Below are positions 45,278 through 53,890 of a stretch of DNA of 64,000 nt, piece after piece. Source of the DNA: Rhodococcus sp. ARC_M6 (GTDB taxonomy: Bacteria; Actinomycetota; Actinomycetes; Mycobacteriales; Mycobacteriaceae); the NCBI RefSeq assembly GCF_022810305.1, contig NZ_JALGQH010000014.1, forward strand, positions 1-64,000, written 5' to 3'. The notes below the pieces were generated by a model. That model saw only the letters and a program-made list of their open reading frames with translations, made no database searches and was not told where the DNA came from. Every line of letters starts with the position of its first letter. Position 1 is the stretch's first letter. A program made the position numbers and the translations under genes.

Positions 45278-46225
45278 GTGCGAGAGCTTCGAGTGATCGG
45301 ACTTGAACCCGATGGATCGCATGTGGTGTGCGCGGACGCCCAAACCGGCGAGAAATTTCGTATCCCCGCCGATGACAAACTGCGTGCAGCATCCCGGGGC
45401 GATATGGCTCGACTGGGCCAGATCGAGATCGAAACCGACAGCCAGCTCCGCCCCCGGGAAATCCAGGCCCGCATCCGCTCCGGCGCTTCCGTCGAGCAGG
45501 TATCGCGAGAAGCCGGAATTCCCGCCAGCAAGGTCGAGCGATACGCCTACCCTGTCCTCCTGGAACGCTCCCGTGCAGCGGAAATGGCGCAGGGTGGCCA
45601 CCCGATCCGCGACAACGGCCCAACCGTGCCTACCCTCGCAGAGATCGTCACTCACGCATTTCGCGCCCGCGGGCACACCATCGACGACGCCACGTGGGAC
45701 GCCTGGCGCGACGAAGACAATCACTGGGTTGCCCAGTTGCAGTGGCAGGCCGGACGCAGCACCAATGCCGCGCATTGGCGCTACCAGCCGGACGCACACG
45801 GCGGGACGATCGTTGCACTCGACGACACCGCATTCGATCTGATCGATCCCGATTTCGGTCGTCCGCTACGTGGTCTGGCACCCGTCGTGGACGAGAAGCC
45901 TGAATTATCACGGGTTGATAACGAAATTGTTCCGGTCGAAGAAGTCAAGACCGAAATCGATATCCAGACCGAGGTGGCAGTTGTCACCGAAATCCCGACA
46001 GTCACCGAAATCCCGACGGTCACCGAAATCGCGGCTCCGGCAGAGTTTTCACCGCCAGTCGAAATCGAGCCCGAACCCGTAGTTTCCGAAGAAATTCCGG
46101 AACCGGCGGCAGAGACCACACCCAAGACAGCACCCCAGCAACCATCCACCAAAGACAAGCGCGGAAAACCTGCTCTCCCGTCGTGGGACGATGTTCTCCT
46201 TGGCGTACGTAGCAGCGGACGCTGA
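45278..46225 (+). CDS. sepH: Septation protein SepH (DUF3071)
   Basis: 315 residues. N-terminal DUF3071 domain with helix-turn-helix at about residues 58-95 (PREIQARIRSGASVEQVSRE, AGIPASKVERYAYPVL) and the conserved LERSRAAEMAQ helix; then a central domain with WDAWRDEDNHWVAQLQW, and a long acidic Pro/Glu/Val/Thr-rich C-terminal tail that includes the repeated VTEIPTVTEIPTVTEI. In Streptomyces and mycobacteria SepH binds and stimulates FtsZ polymerisation through its HTH region. GTG start at 45278 after GGGAGG. Confidence 0.92.
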   Translation: MRELRVIGLEPDGSHVVCADAQTGEKFRIPADDKLRAASRGDMARLGQIEIETDSQLRPREIQARIRSGASVEQVSREAGIPASKVERYAYPVLLERSRAAEMAQGGHPIRDNGPTVPTLAEIVTHAFRARGHTIDDATWDAWRDEDNHWVAQLQWQAGRSTNAAHWRYQPDAHGGTIVALDDTAFDLIDPDFGRPLRGLAPVVDEKPELSRVDNEIVPVEEVKTEIDIQTEVAVVTEIPTVTEIPTVTEIAAPAEFSPPVEIEPEPVVSEEIPEPAAETTPKTAPQQPSTKDKRGKPALPSWDDVLLGVRSSGR

Positions 46226-46312
46226 CCCTGCAACCATGCGCCCCGACAGGCAAGTCGTCAGCCGATTCGTCGTATTCTTCTTAAAAGCTAAGTACAGGAG
46301 AAAGGGCGATCG

Positions 46313-47302
46313 GTGGCGGCACGGGTATCAACAATCTGGTTTATCGACAGCAGTGACGCGCGCGCCGAACTGAGCACGTACCCCCAGCCTGACCAGAACG
46401 CGGCACTCACCGTGGCAAAGCGCTTGTACCCCGACAAGGACTTCGAATCCCTCGGGCCACATCCACTGTCGACGGCCGCCACCGTGCAACCCGGCTACGT
46501 CTTCATCGGCGTGTACCAGAACATCAGCGTCGTCTGCAGCACCGAACTGAGTTCCTTTCTCCCTTCGGAACTGCCTGCAACGTGGCTACTTTCGCCCCCC
46601 GCGCCGCGCACATTGCTGGTCAGCTCCGTCCCTGGCCGCGCTCAGGGTTCCTTCGCACTGTGGGAAAACGGCCATCTGCAGCGTTCGTTCAGTGCACTGC
46701 CGATCGACATCGTCGAGAACATCGGCATCCCTGAAACCTGGGAATTGCCGTATTGGGCCGGCGAGCACCCCCTGCGTTATCCCGCCGGTGTGTTGCCCGA
46801 CCCGCAGTCTTTGCCGTTCCATCCCCAGCAGTTCGCTGAAGCCGCCAATGCAGAGTGGCTCGGCTTCCGGTACACGGGGACCCCCCACAACGACGACCTC
46901 GACAAGACCCAAATCTTGTTGTGGGGCTTCAAGATTCAGCAGAAGGTCGAAGCGCCGAAGATCATGTTGGAGCTTGTGGCACCCAAAGTGAAATTGGAAC
47001 TTGCCGCCCCGGAAGTGGAGCCGGCGCCCAGTACGGTTTCCATTCCGGAACCGGAACCGGAGCCGACGCCAGAGTCGGAGTCGGAGTCGGAGTCGGAGTC
47101 AGACACGACCGAGGAACTTCATCCTCCGATCGAAGAACTCGAGTCCGAGACCGAGACTGTGGAACCGATTGCCGAAGCTGCAGAGCCGATTGTCGACGCG
47201 GCAGCCCCAGAACCGGCAGCCCTGGAACCTTCAGCACCGGAACCTTCAGCACCGGAACCGACGAAGCGTGGCCGCCTGGCACGATACTTCGGTTTCCACT
47301 GA
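46313..47302 (+). CDS. Conserved hypothetical protein with acidic repeat tail
   Basis: 329 residues. Folded N-terminal part of ~210 residues (ARVSTIWFIDSSDARAEL, later WLGFRYTGTPHNDDLD), then an acidic low-complexity tail: PEPEPEPTPESESESES and two copies of PSAPE, ending in a basic KRGRLARYFGFH. No signal peptide or membrane segment. Family not recognised with certainty. The tail resembles that of SepH encoded just upstream on the same strand, so a link to the divisome is possible but only by neighbourhood. GTG start at 46313. Confidence 0.75.
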   Translation: MAARVSTIWFIDSSDARAELSTYPQPDQNAALTVAKRLYPDKDFESLGPHPLSTAATVQPGYVFIGVYQNISVVCSTELSSFLPSELPATWLLSPPAPRTLLVSSVPGRAQGSFALWENGHLQRSFSALPIDIVENIGIPETWELPYWAGEHPLRYPAGVLPDPQSLPFHPQQFAEAANAEWLGFRYTGTPHNDDLDKTQILLWGFKIQQKVEAPKIMLELVAPKVKLELAAPEVEPAPSTVSIPEPEPEPTPESESESESESDTTEELHPPIEELESETETVEPIAEAAEPIVDAAAPEPAALEPSAPEPSAPEPTKRGRLARYFGFH

Positions 47303-47326
47303 CACATCGGGCAGAACCGGACCCGA

Positions 47327-47584
47327 TCAGGCCGCTATCGCAGTGATCCAGCCCAACGGAATACCCGCGACCGCACCGTAAACCACCCACCGCCACACGG
47401 GTACAGCTCGCCACCGCCAGACCGTCGGCGCCAATCCGCCGACGGCGACGATGTTGACGACGATCGCCAGCACCGCGTTGATGTCCGCGAGCCCCTCACT
47501 GAATGCGGCCACGGCAACTGTGGACAGCATCGCGGCAAAAATCGACACCGCGACGCCGGTAGCCCAGGGAGTTCGGCTCGGCAT
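47327..47584 (-). CDS. DUF2537 small membrane protein
   Basis: 85 residues, two to three hydrophobic helices (VAVSIFAAMLSTVAVAAF, AVLAIVVNIVAVGGLA) and VWRWRAVPVWRWVVYG. Looks like mycobacterial Rv0882 (DUF2537, recalled). Function unknown. Start overlaps the stop of the methyltransferase gene upstream, so both are co-expressed. Confidence 0.82.
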   Translation of the reverse strand: MPSRTPWATGVAVSIFAAMLSTVAVAAFSEGLADINAVLAIVVNIVAVGGLAPTVWRWRAVPVWRWVVYGAVAGIPLGWITAIAA

Positions 47585-48390
47585 TACTGCATTGTCCTGA
47601 CGCGTTCATAGAAGGCCATCGCAGCAGCAGTGGCGACGTTGAGCGAATCGGTTCCCGGCGCCATGGGAATCTTGGCGCGAATATCCGTGGCGCGCATGGC
47701 ATGTTCAGTCAAACCCGGGCCTTCGGCGCCGAGCAGCAACGCAACTTTGTCGCCGGTCATCGCCTGAGCCAGGGTCACGGCCTCAGGATTGGGGGTCAGA
47801 GAGATGAGCTGAAAATCGTTGCTGCGCAATTCTTCCAGATCGTAGGGCCACTTTTCGACGTGCGCGAACGGCACTCGCAGAACATGGCCCATGGAGACGC
47901 GAACAGAACGTCGGTACAGCGGATCAGCACATCCTTTGCCGAACAGAATCGCGTCGACACCGAGACCGGCGGCGTTGCGGAACATCGAGCCGAGGTTTTC
48001 GTGGTCGTTGACGCCCTCGAGGACTGCCACCGTTTTTGCGTCCTGCAAAACATCCGAGATTGCCAAAGGCGACGGCCGACCGGCTGCGGCAAGCACCCCA
48101 CGATTGAGATGGAAGCCCACCACTTCGGCCATGACTTCAGCGGTGGTTCGGTAGAAGGGAACGTCGACGCCGTCGAGATCGTCGGCCAACTCGAGGAGAC
48201 GCCGCTCGACGCCGAGCAGGCTGAGGGTCGGGAAGCGGGAGGTGAGGAGTCTCTGCGTGACAAAAACTCCTTCGGCGATGACCAGACCCTTGCCTTCCGG
48301 CAGGTCCGGACGGCGATCGGAAGAGTTGAGATCGCGAAAGTCATCCAGCCGAGGATCGGCGGGATCTGAAATATCGATAACGTGAACCAC
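47584..48390 (-). CDS. SpoU-family RNA 2'-O-methyltransferase
   Basis: 268 residues. N-terminal RNA-binding substrate domain, then SPOUT knot: NDHENLGSMFRNAAGLGVDA (motif 1), LLLGAEGPGLTEHAM (motif 2), and IPMAPGTDSLNVATAAAMAFY (motif 3). It 2'-O-methylates rRNA or tRNA ribose using SAM. Corresponds to Rv0881 (recalled). Exact nucleotide target unknown. GTG start. Confidence 0.9.
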   Translation of the reverse strand: MVHVIDISDPADPRLDDFRDLNSSDRRPDLPEGKGLVIAEGVFVTQRLLTSRFPTLSLLGVERRLLELADDLDGVDVPFYRTTAEVMAEVVGFHLNRGVLAAAGRPSPLAISDVLQDAKTVAVLEGVNDHENLGSMFRNAAGLGVDAILFGKGCADPLYRRSVRVSMGHVLRVPFAHVEKWPYDLEELRSNDFQLISLTPNPEAVTLAQAMTGDKVALLLGAEGPGLTEHAMRATDIRAKIPMAPGTDSLNVATAAAMAFYERVRTMQ

Positions 48391-48394
48391 TGCT

Positions 48395-49030
48395 CTATCG
48401 TGCCGTATCGCGCACGGCAGCTAAGTCACGACTCCCGTCCGCGCTGAACATCGAAGCAAAATGGGCGTCGAGAACTTGCGCAACGGCGGCGGGATTCACT
48501 CGCTTCGGATCGTTGACGCCTTGCACAGCGAGACCGTCGACCACCGCATGCAAACGCATCGCCTCGACTTCCACCACGGCCTCGGGCCGAAGGAATCCAT
48601 CGTTCCGCACTGCCTCGACGAACTGACGGAAGTGATCGAACAAGACTTGATCGGTCCGATCGCGTACTGCAGTCAACGCCGAATCTGTCTGGGCTGCGGC
48701 CGCAAAGGCGATGGACACCTGCATTTCCTCGCGGCGATCGTCGTCGAGGGGAACGAACTGATCCGCGAACTGACGGATGGCGCGCCGCATATCCGGGTCG
48801 AATTCGATAGCGTCGATCCGCTTTTCGACGCGAATGACCACCAACTCCATGGCGAAGACCAACAACTCTGACTGCGTCGCGAAAAAATGCCGAAGCGAAC
48901 CGGTAGACATTCCCGCCTCGTCGGCGACGGTCCGAACGCTGGTGGCCGCGATCCCGTCGCGTCTGATGACTCGCCAGACGGCTTCGGCTATCTGCTCACG
49001 CCGCATCTCCGGGCTCAATCGTTTCACCAC
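48395..49030 (-). CDS. TetR-family regulator (BetI-like C-terminus)
   Basis: 211 residues. HTH TSVRTVADEAGMSTGSLRHFF followed by TQSELLVFAMELV; C-terminal TetR_C_6 domain with MRRAIRQFADQFVPLDDDRR. Divergent from a membrane-protein gene (66 bases between starts) with a symmetric palindrome between. Likely represses that gene and itself. Its stop is four bases from the methyltransferase gene start. Confidence 0.88.
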   Translation of the reverse strand: MVKRLSPEMRREQIAEAVWRVIRRDGIAATSVRTVADEAGMSTGSLRHFFATQSELLVFAMELVVIRVEKRIDAIEFDPDMRRAIRQFADQFVPLDDDRREEMQVSIAFAAAAQTDSALTAVRDRTDQVLFDHFRQFVEAVRNDGFLRPEAVVEVEAMRLHAVVDGLAVQGVNDPKRVNPAAVAQVLDAHFASMFSADGSRDLAAVRDTAR

Positions 49031-49044
49031 TTCACAAAACTAAC

Positions 49045-49079
49045 ACGACTGTGCTAGTTTCCGTAACTAATACAGTCGT
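49045..49079. promoter_or_regulatory. TetR operator between divergent tetR and membrane-protein genes
   Basis: ACGACTGT (49045-49052) / ACAGTCGT (49072-49079) and, on the same centre, TAGTT (49055-49059) / AACTA (49065-49069). A 35-bp two-level palindrome within the 66-base intergenic region. Confidence 0.72.
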
Positions 49080-49096
49080 ACTAGAAATGAGGTCTC

Positions 49097-49645
49097 ATGA
49101 TCATCCACCTGATCGTCGCCTGCGAAATCATGTTCTGGGTCTTCATCGCCGCAGGACTAGCCGCCCGCTATCTACTCCGAAAGCCGACGCTCGGCGCTGC
49201 GTTGTTGATCTGCGCGCCACTGGTCGATGTTGTGCTCCTGGTCGCGACAGCTCTCGATCTGCGCGGCGGAGGCCAGGCAAACTTCAGCCATGGGCTCGCC
49301 GCCGCGTACATCGGCGTCTCCGTCGCGTTCGGGCACAGCCTCGTCTCGTGGGCCGACGCCCAGTTCTCCTACCGATTTGCCGGCGGTCCCCCGCCTGTTT
49401 CGCCGCCGAAGTACGGCACCCCGCGGGCAGTGCGAGAGTGGCGAGAGTTCGGTAAAGCCGCTCTGGCCTGGGCCATTTCGTGCGGCCTACTCGCCGTCGC
49501 GATCTTCCTCGTCGACGACGCCGGTCGGACCGAGGCGCTCGAGGGTTGGATCAGCAACCTGACGCTGGTCCTCGGAATCTGGGGCGTCGTCGCGCTGAGT
49601 TACACGCTGTTTCCCAAACGAGAAAAGCTCACGGCACGCGGTTAG
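49097..49645 (+). CDS. Four-helix membrane protein under TetR control
   Basis: 182 residues with four transmembrane helices: IVACEIMFWVFIAAGLAARYL, ALLICAPLVDVVLLVATAL, FGKAALAWAISCGLLAVAIF, and NLTLVLGIWGVVALSYTLF. A cytoplasmic-looking loop with PPPVSPPKYGTPRAVREW lies in the middle. Similar proteins next to TetR genes are common in Actinobacteria, but I do not know a function. ATG at 49097. Overlaps the convergent MFS gene by 17 bases at the 3' end. Confidence 0.78.
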   Translation: MIIHLIVACEIMFWVFIAAGLAARYLLRKPTLGAALLICAPLVDVVLLVATALDLRGGGQANFSHGLAAAYIGVSVAFGHSLVSWADAQFSYRFAGGPPPVSPPKYGTPRAVREWREFGKAALAWAISCGLLAVAIFLVDDAGRTEALEGWISNLTLVLGIWGVVALSYTLFPKREKLTARG

Positions 49646-50963
49646 CTTCCACCGCTTGCTCGGCCGCATCACAGACAACAGCGGGTCGCACATCGAAAAC
49701 CGGCAACCTACCGCCGCCTTCGGGCATCTTCAGTCGTAGTTTCAGGCGCTCGCTGCGCAGCAGATACACGCCGGCAAAGGCGCCCGCCAACAGGGAGATC
49801 GCTCCGCCCACGATCAGCGGTGCCCGGGGATCAACAGTGTCAGCCACCCAACCCAGCACCGGACTTCCGAGCGGTGTTCCGCCGAGGAAACTGAGCATGT
49901 AGATGCCCATGACCCGTCCGCGCATCTCCGAAGGCACCGACATCTGCAGGATATTCATCGCCGAGGTACTGAAGGTCAATGTGAGTGCGCCGGCGGGTAT
50001 CAGCATCAACGCCACCAACGGATAGGTCGGCATCAGGCCGACTGCTATTTCGAAGGCACCGAAGGCCGTCGCGGCAAAGAGGAACGTGCGCAATCGTGGT
50101 GGGTCCTTGCGCCGCGCGGCGTACACCGCTCCCGCCAACGTCCCGACCGCCAGTGTGGTGGAGAGCAGTCCGTAGGCATCGGCGCCCCGATCGAATGTGG
50201 TTCGGGCCATCACCGCGAGGCTGATCGGAAAGTTCAAGCCGAACGTCGAGACCATGAAGACAGTCAGCATGATCACGCGCAGATCCTTGCGCCCCCACAC
50301 ATACCGGAATCCGTCGCGCACCTGTCCTTTGGCCCGGGGAGCAGGTTCCGACGGCGTCAGTTCCTTGGTGTTCATGAGATAGAGCGCGATGAGAACGCCG
50401 GCAAACGTCGCAACATTGAGCAGAAACACCCACCCGGTGCCGATGACATTGATCAGCACACCGGCAATTGCCGGACCGATGATGCGGGCGGTATTGAAAG
50501 TCATGGAGTTCAACGCAATTGCGTTGGACAGGTTTTCCTTGCCCACCATCTCGATGGTGAACGACTGCCGCACCGGAGCGTCGACCGCAGAGACACATCC
50601 CAGGGCAAACGCAATGACGAAGACGTGCCACATTTCGACGATTCCGCCGACGTCGAGCAGTCCCATCACCAGCGCGCACAACGCACTCGCCCACTGTGTG
50701 AAGATGAGGATTCGACGCTTGTCGTACCGATCGGCGAGGACGCCGCCCCACACCGAAAGGAACAGAGTGGGTCCGAACTGCAACGCCATCACGATGCCCA
50801 CGGCCAACGCATTGCCGTCGGACAGCGTCAGTACCAGCCAGTCCTGGGCGATGCGCTGCATCCACGTTCCGACAAGCGAAACGATCTGCCCGGACGCCCA
50901 GAGTCGATAGTTTCGGTTGCGGAGTGCGGCAAACATGCCGGAGTCGGGATCGCGGGGCACCAC
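49629..50963 (-). CDS. MFS transporter (MFS_3 / EntS-like)
   Basis: 444 residues, 12 helices. Motif A loop VLADRYDKRRILIF, then DAPVRQSFTIEMVGKENLSNAI typical of the EntS-like group, and a C-terminal cytoplasmic tail of ~50 residues (RLKLRLKMPEGGGRLPVFD). Substrate unknown; drug or siderophore export are usual roles. Start GTG or ATG at 50963. Preceded by a MarR gene on the same strand 63 bases away, which may regulate it. Confidence 0.88.
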   Translation of the reverse strand: MVPRDPDSGMFAALRNRNYRLWASGQIVSLVGTWMQRIAQDWLVLTLSDGNALAVGIVMALQFGPTLFLSVWGGVLADRYDKRRILIFTQWASALCALVMGLLDVGGIVEMWHVFVIAFALGCVSAVDAPVRQSFTIEMVGKENLSNAIALNSMTFNTARIIGPAIAGVLINVIGTGWVFLLNVATFAGVLIALYLMNTKELTPSEPAPRAKGQVRDGFRYVWGRKDLRVIMLTVFMVSTFGLNFPISLAVMARTTFDRGADAYGLLSTTLAVGTLAGAVYAARRKDPPRLRTFLFAATAFGAFEIAVGLMPTYPLVALMLIPAGALTLTFSTSAMNILQMSVPSEMRGRVMGIYMLSFLGGTPLGSPVLGWVADTVDPRAPLIVGGAISLLAGAFAGVYLLRSERLKLRLKMPEGGGRLPVFDVRPAVVCDAAEQAVEANRVP

Positions 50964-51026
50964 CCCATCTTGCCTCTACGATCGTTCGTTCCGGTAATTA
51001 TCTTGTACCGAAATGATGCAGCGAGG

Positions 51027-51458
51027 TTACTCGGACGCGTTCACCATGGCGGTGATGATGCCGACAGCTCCGCGAAGCGTCGCGAGTTCGTCAGCGCTCA
51101 AGCCTGAAAGCTGCTCGTTCATCCAGGCCTCACGCGCATGAGTCTCGTCGGCAAGCAAAGCCTGGCCGGCGCCGGACAACGTCACGATAATCTGACGCCC
51201 GTCGGTGGGATGGGGCGAACGCTCCACCAACCCCATTTCGGCGAGGGAGGCAACAACCCTGGTCATCGAAGGTGGTTGAACCTTCTCCCGAGCCGCGAGG
51301 GCACCGGGCGTCATCGGCCCGTCTTGGCTCAGGGTGGCCAGGGCAGAAAGCTGCGTCAGAGATACCTGCGCATCAGCCCTTCGGCCTCGCAGGTGCCGAC
51401 TGAGACGCACTACAGCCAACGACAGATCACTGGCCAGCGCACGGGTTTCGGGGGTCAC
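51027..51458 (-). CDS. MarR-family transcriptional regulator
   Basis: 143 residues. Winged HTH LSQDGPMTPGALAAREKVQPPSMTRVV (helices 2-4 around residues 45-70), wing with HPTDGRQI. Matches mycobacterial Rv0880 (recalled), a MarR protein. GTG at 51458 starts the homologous region (VTPETRALASDLSLAVVRL); TTG 51479 also in frame. A short gap to the MFS gene suggests it controls that exporter. No clear operator palindrome seen upstream apart from the terminator hairpin. Confidence 0.87.
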   Translation of the reverse strand: MTPETRALASDLSLAVVRLSRHLRGRRADAQVSLTQLSALATLSQDGPMTPGALAAREKVQPPSMTRVVASLAEMGLVERSPHPTDGRQIIVTLSGAGQALLADETHAREAWMNEQLSGLSADELATLRGAVGIITAMVNASE

Positions 51459-51477
51459 GCGAGAACAATACGTCAAC

Positions 51478-51515
51478 AACTAGCCGGTAACCGGGTTATC
51501 GGGCACCGGCTAGTT
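51478..51515 (-). terminator. Terminator hairpin between purine permease and marR genes
   Basis: 11-bp perfect arms AACTAGCCGGT (51478-51488) and ACCGGCTAGTT (51505-51515), after the permease stop (51523) on the minus strand and just before the marR start. It may also serve as a MarR operator. Confidence 0.7.
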
Positions 51516-51522
51516 GAAAGTT

Positions 51523-52977
51523 TTACGTAAGTGCGTCGGTAATCGGTCCCACCGTGAAGTAGGCCATGAAGAGAGCCGCCACGACCCACAGCAAAGGGTG
51601 AATCTTCTTGGCTTCACCACTGGCCGCGTTCAAGACGACCCACGAGATGAATCCGACGCCGATGCCATTGGCAATCGAGTAGGTGAACGGCATGACGACC
51701 ATAGTCAGGAAGGCGGGAAGGGCAACCGAGAACTTCGTGAAATCGATGTCACGAACCTGCCCGATCATCAGTGCACCGACAATTACCAGCGCCGGCGCTG
51801 CTGCCTCGATCGGCACCACCGAATACAGCGGCGTCAGGAACATGGCGACCAGGAACAGCAAACCTGTCACGACATTCGCCAGACCCGTGCGGGCGCCCTC
51901 GGCAATACCCGAAGCCGATTCCACGAACACGGTGTTCGACGACGCCGAAGCTCCACCACCGACGATCGCACCGGCACCTTCGACGACCAGAGCGCGGCCG
52001 ACGTTGGGAAGGTTGCCGTCCTTGTCGGTCAGTCCGGCTTCTTTACCGAGGCCCGTCATGGTGCCCATAGCGTCGAAGAAATTGGCGAGAACCAGGGTGA
52101 ACACCAACAAGCTGGCAGCCAGAACTCCGATTCGAGTGAACGCACCGAACAGGCTGACCTCACCGACCAGACTCAGATCGGGCATGCCTCCGAACATGTC
52201 GGGGATCGCGGGAACGCTCAGGTTCCAGCCCTTCGGGTTGGTTCCGAGCGACGGTCCGACGTCGGCAACAGCCTCGATGATCGCCGCCAGGATGGTCGTC
52301 ACGACGATGCCGATGAGAAGGCCACCGCGAACCTTCCGCACCACGAGGACGCCCATGAGGAGGACACCGAAGATGAAGACCGCAGTCGGCCACGACGCGA
52401 TGGAACTGTTGATGCCGAGCCCGACGGGAACACTCGTGCCCGCGGCGTCGGGGATACGACGGACAAATCCTGCGTCGACGAAGCCGATGAAGGCGATGAA
52501 CATACCGATACCGGCTGCGATCGCCGATTTGAGCGCGTTCGGAATCGCATTGAACACTGCGGTTCGGAAACCGGTGAGCGCCAACACCACGATGATGATG
52601 CCGTCCAGGACCACCAGTCCCATGGCTTCAGGCCAGGTGACCTGCGGGGCGATCGTCACTGCGAGCAGGCTGTTGATACCCAGGCCGGCCGCGATGGCAA
52701 ACGGATAGTTGGCGATGACGCCGAAGGCGATGCTCATGAGTCCGGCGACCAATGCCGTGACGGCAGCCACCTGGTTGACCGGCAAGATGTTTCCGAGGAC
52801 GTCGACCTTGGCGACGGCGTCATCGGCTGAGAAACTGCCGAGGATCAGTGGGTTGAGCACCACGATGTATGCCATTGCAAAGAATGAGACGACACCGCCG
52901 CGAACCTCCGTGGAGATCGTGGACCCTCGTTCACTGATCTTGAAATATGTGTCGAGAATTTTCCCGGATGCCGCCAT
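51523..52977 (-). CDS. NCS2-family purine (guanine/hypoxanthine) permease
   Basis: 484 residues with about 13 helices, of the AzgA/PbuG group. Landmarks: GGVVSFFAMAYIVVLNPLIL, then AGLGINSLLAVTIAPQVTW (helix 3, NCS2 motif), and EGAGAIVGGGASASSNTVF (the NCS2 substrate-binding signature region). ATG at 52977 after GGGGAAAG; the open frame extends 66 codons further but that part overlaps the next gene region and is not coding. Imports adenine/guanine/hypoxanthine. Confidence 0.9.
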   Translation of the reverse strand: MAASGKILDTYFKISERGSTISTEVRGGVVSFFAMAYIVVLNPLILGSFSADDAVAKVDVLGNILPVNQVAAVTALVAGLMSIAFGVIANYPFAIAAGLGINSLLAVTIAPQVTWPEAMGLVVLDGIIIVVLALTGFRTAVFNAIPNALKSAIAAGIGMFIAFIGFVDAGFVRRIPDAAGTSVPVGLGINSSIASWPTAVFIFGVLLMGVLVVRKVRGGLLIGIVVTTILAAIIEAVADVGPSLGTNPKGWNLSVPAIPDMFGGMPDLSLVGEVSLFGAFTRIGVLAASLLVFTLVLANFFDAMGTMTGLGKEAGLTDKDGNLPNVGRALVVEGAGAIVGGGASASSNTVFVESASGIAEGARTGLANVVTGLLFLVAMFLTPLYSVVPIEAAAPALVIVGALMIGQVRDIDFTKFSVALPAFLTMVVMPFTYSIANGIGVGFISWVVLNAASGEAKKIHPLLWVVAALFMAYFTVGPITDALT

Positions 52978-53080
52978 GTGTTTCTTTCCCCATCGCTTTA
53001 GAGGTCGCCTGTGCCGGCGCGCATGAAGGCCGGTCGCACTAGGGAGAGTAAGGCACGAGGGCCCAGGTAGCGTTAATTTC

Positions 53081-53338
53081 GTGAACGAGACTCCGAACAC
53101 AACAAACTTGATTGAGCGATTGTCCGCACCGGGACCAGCTCTCATCATCGGCACGGCGGGGTGGGTAGTCGCCACCGTCGTGGTCCTGCTGAGCGGCGAC
53201 CGCTGGTCCGACGCCCTACCCGTCTGTTACGCCGGGATCGGCGTCGGGTTCCTCGGGTACGGCTTGTTCTGGATTCAGCGCCGAGCAGCGCTACGAGGCA
53301 GCAAAGGCGCCCAACAGGGTGCGGGTCTGACCGACTAA
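53081..53338 (+). CDS. DUF2530 small membrane protein
   Basis: 85 residues, two transmembrane helices (ALIIGTAGWVVATVVVLL, DALPVCYAGIGVGFLGYGLFW) followed by a basic cytoplasmic tail RRAALRGSK. DUF2530 family, mycobacterial Rv0879c-like (recalled). GTG start. Function unknown. Divergent from the purine permease and convergent with the PAP2 gene, overlapping it by four bases. Confidence 0.82.
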   Translation: MNETPNTTNLIERLSAPGPALIIGTAGWVVATVVVLLSGDRWSDALPVCYAGIGVGFLGYGLFWIQRRAALRGSKGAQQGAGLTD

Positions 53339-53883
53339 GTCAGCACAGCCTGCCGGTGGCGCAGCCGGTTCGTCCCCCAGATCCACAGACCCGCCCAGAT
53401 GACACCGAATGCCCAGCCGGCCAGGACGTCGGTCATCCAGTGCGCGGCCAGGTAGACACGAGAAAGCCCGACTGCGACGGTGTAGACCGCAAGCATCGCG
53501 AGCATGGTTACTTTTACGAGCCTCGGCAATGTCAGCCGAACGATCACCGCGGCCACCACCGTCGCGAGAATCGCCGTCATCATCGCGTGCCCCGACGGGA
53601 ACGAGTACGAGTCGATTTCGATCAACCGCTCCGGAATCGGTGGACGGGTGCGCGTGAAGATATGTTTGAGTCCCGTCATCACCAGCAACCCGGTGAGCAT
53701 GGAACCCGCCACCAGTAGAGCGTCGACGCGTCGGGAGCACATCAGAAGTGTGATGGTCAGGACGCTCGCGATCGACCACGCGGCCAGGGTTCCGCCGCTG
53801 TCGGTGATGACGTCCACGGTGTCGACCAACCACGGTGTGCGCGCACTTACAGCGCTGTCGAGTACCCAAATATCGAACGACAC
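53335..53883 (-). CDS. PAP2-family membrane phosphatase
   Basis: 182 residues. Three conserved phosphatase motifs: KHIFTRTRPP (KxxxxxxRP), SFPSGHAMM (PSGH), and SRVYLAAHWMTD (SRxxxxxHxxxD). Five to six transmembrane helices. Likely dephosphorylates lipid phosphates such as undecaprenyl or phosphatidate. GTG at 53883 (SFDIWVLD) preceded by GTGAGGAAA; the ATG upstream at 53919 overlaps the next gene. It follows the sacsin-like ATPase gene on the same strand with 7 bases between. Confidence 0.88.
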   Translation of the reverse strand: MSFDIWVLDSAVSARTPWLVDTVDVITDSGGTLAAWSIASVLTITLLMCSRRVDALLVAGSMLTGLLVMTGLKHIFTRTRPPIPERLIEIDSYSFPSGHAMMTAILATVVAAVIVRLTLPRLVKVTMLAMLAVYTVAVGLSRVYLAAHWMTDVLAGWAFGVIWAGLWIWGTNRLRHRQAVLT

Positions 53884-53890
53884 TGTTTCC

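Noticed and set aside
47040-47270. GAGTCGGAGTCG and CCGGAACCTTCAGCA repeats considered as CRISPR-like or VNTR array
   Set aside because: They are in-frame codon repeats encoding Glu-Ser and Pro-Ser-Ala-Pro-Glu in the acidic tail; no spacers. Could still vary in copy number between strains.
51514-52830. 438-residue open frame antisense to the purine permease
   Set aside because: Composition rich in Asp/Arg/His/Gln, typical of the reverse strand of a membrane-protein gene.
52978-53175. N-terminal extension of the purine permease
   Set aside because: Homology begins at 52977 where a good ribosome-binding site exists; the upstream part overlaps the divergent DUF2530 gene.
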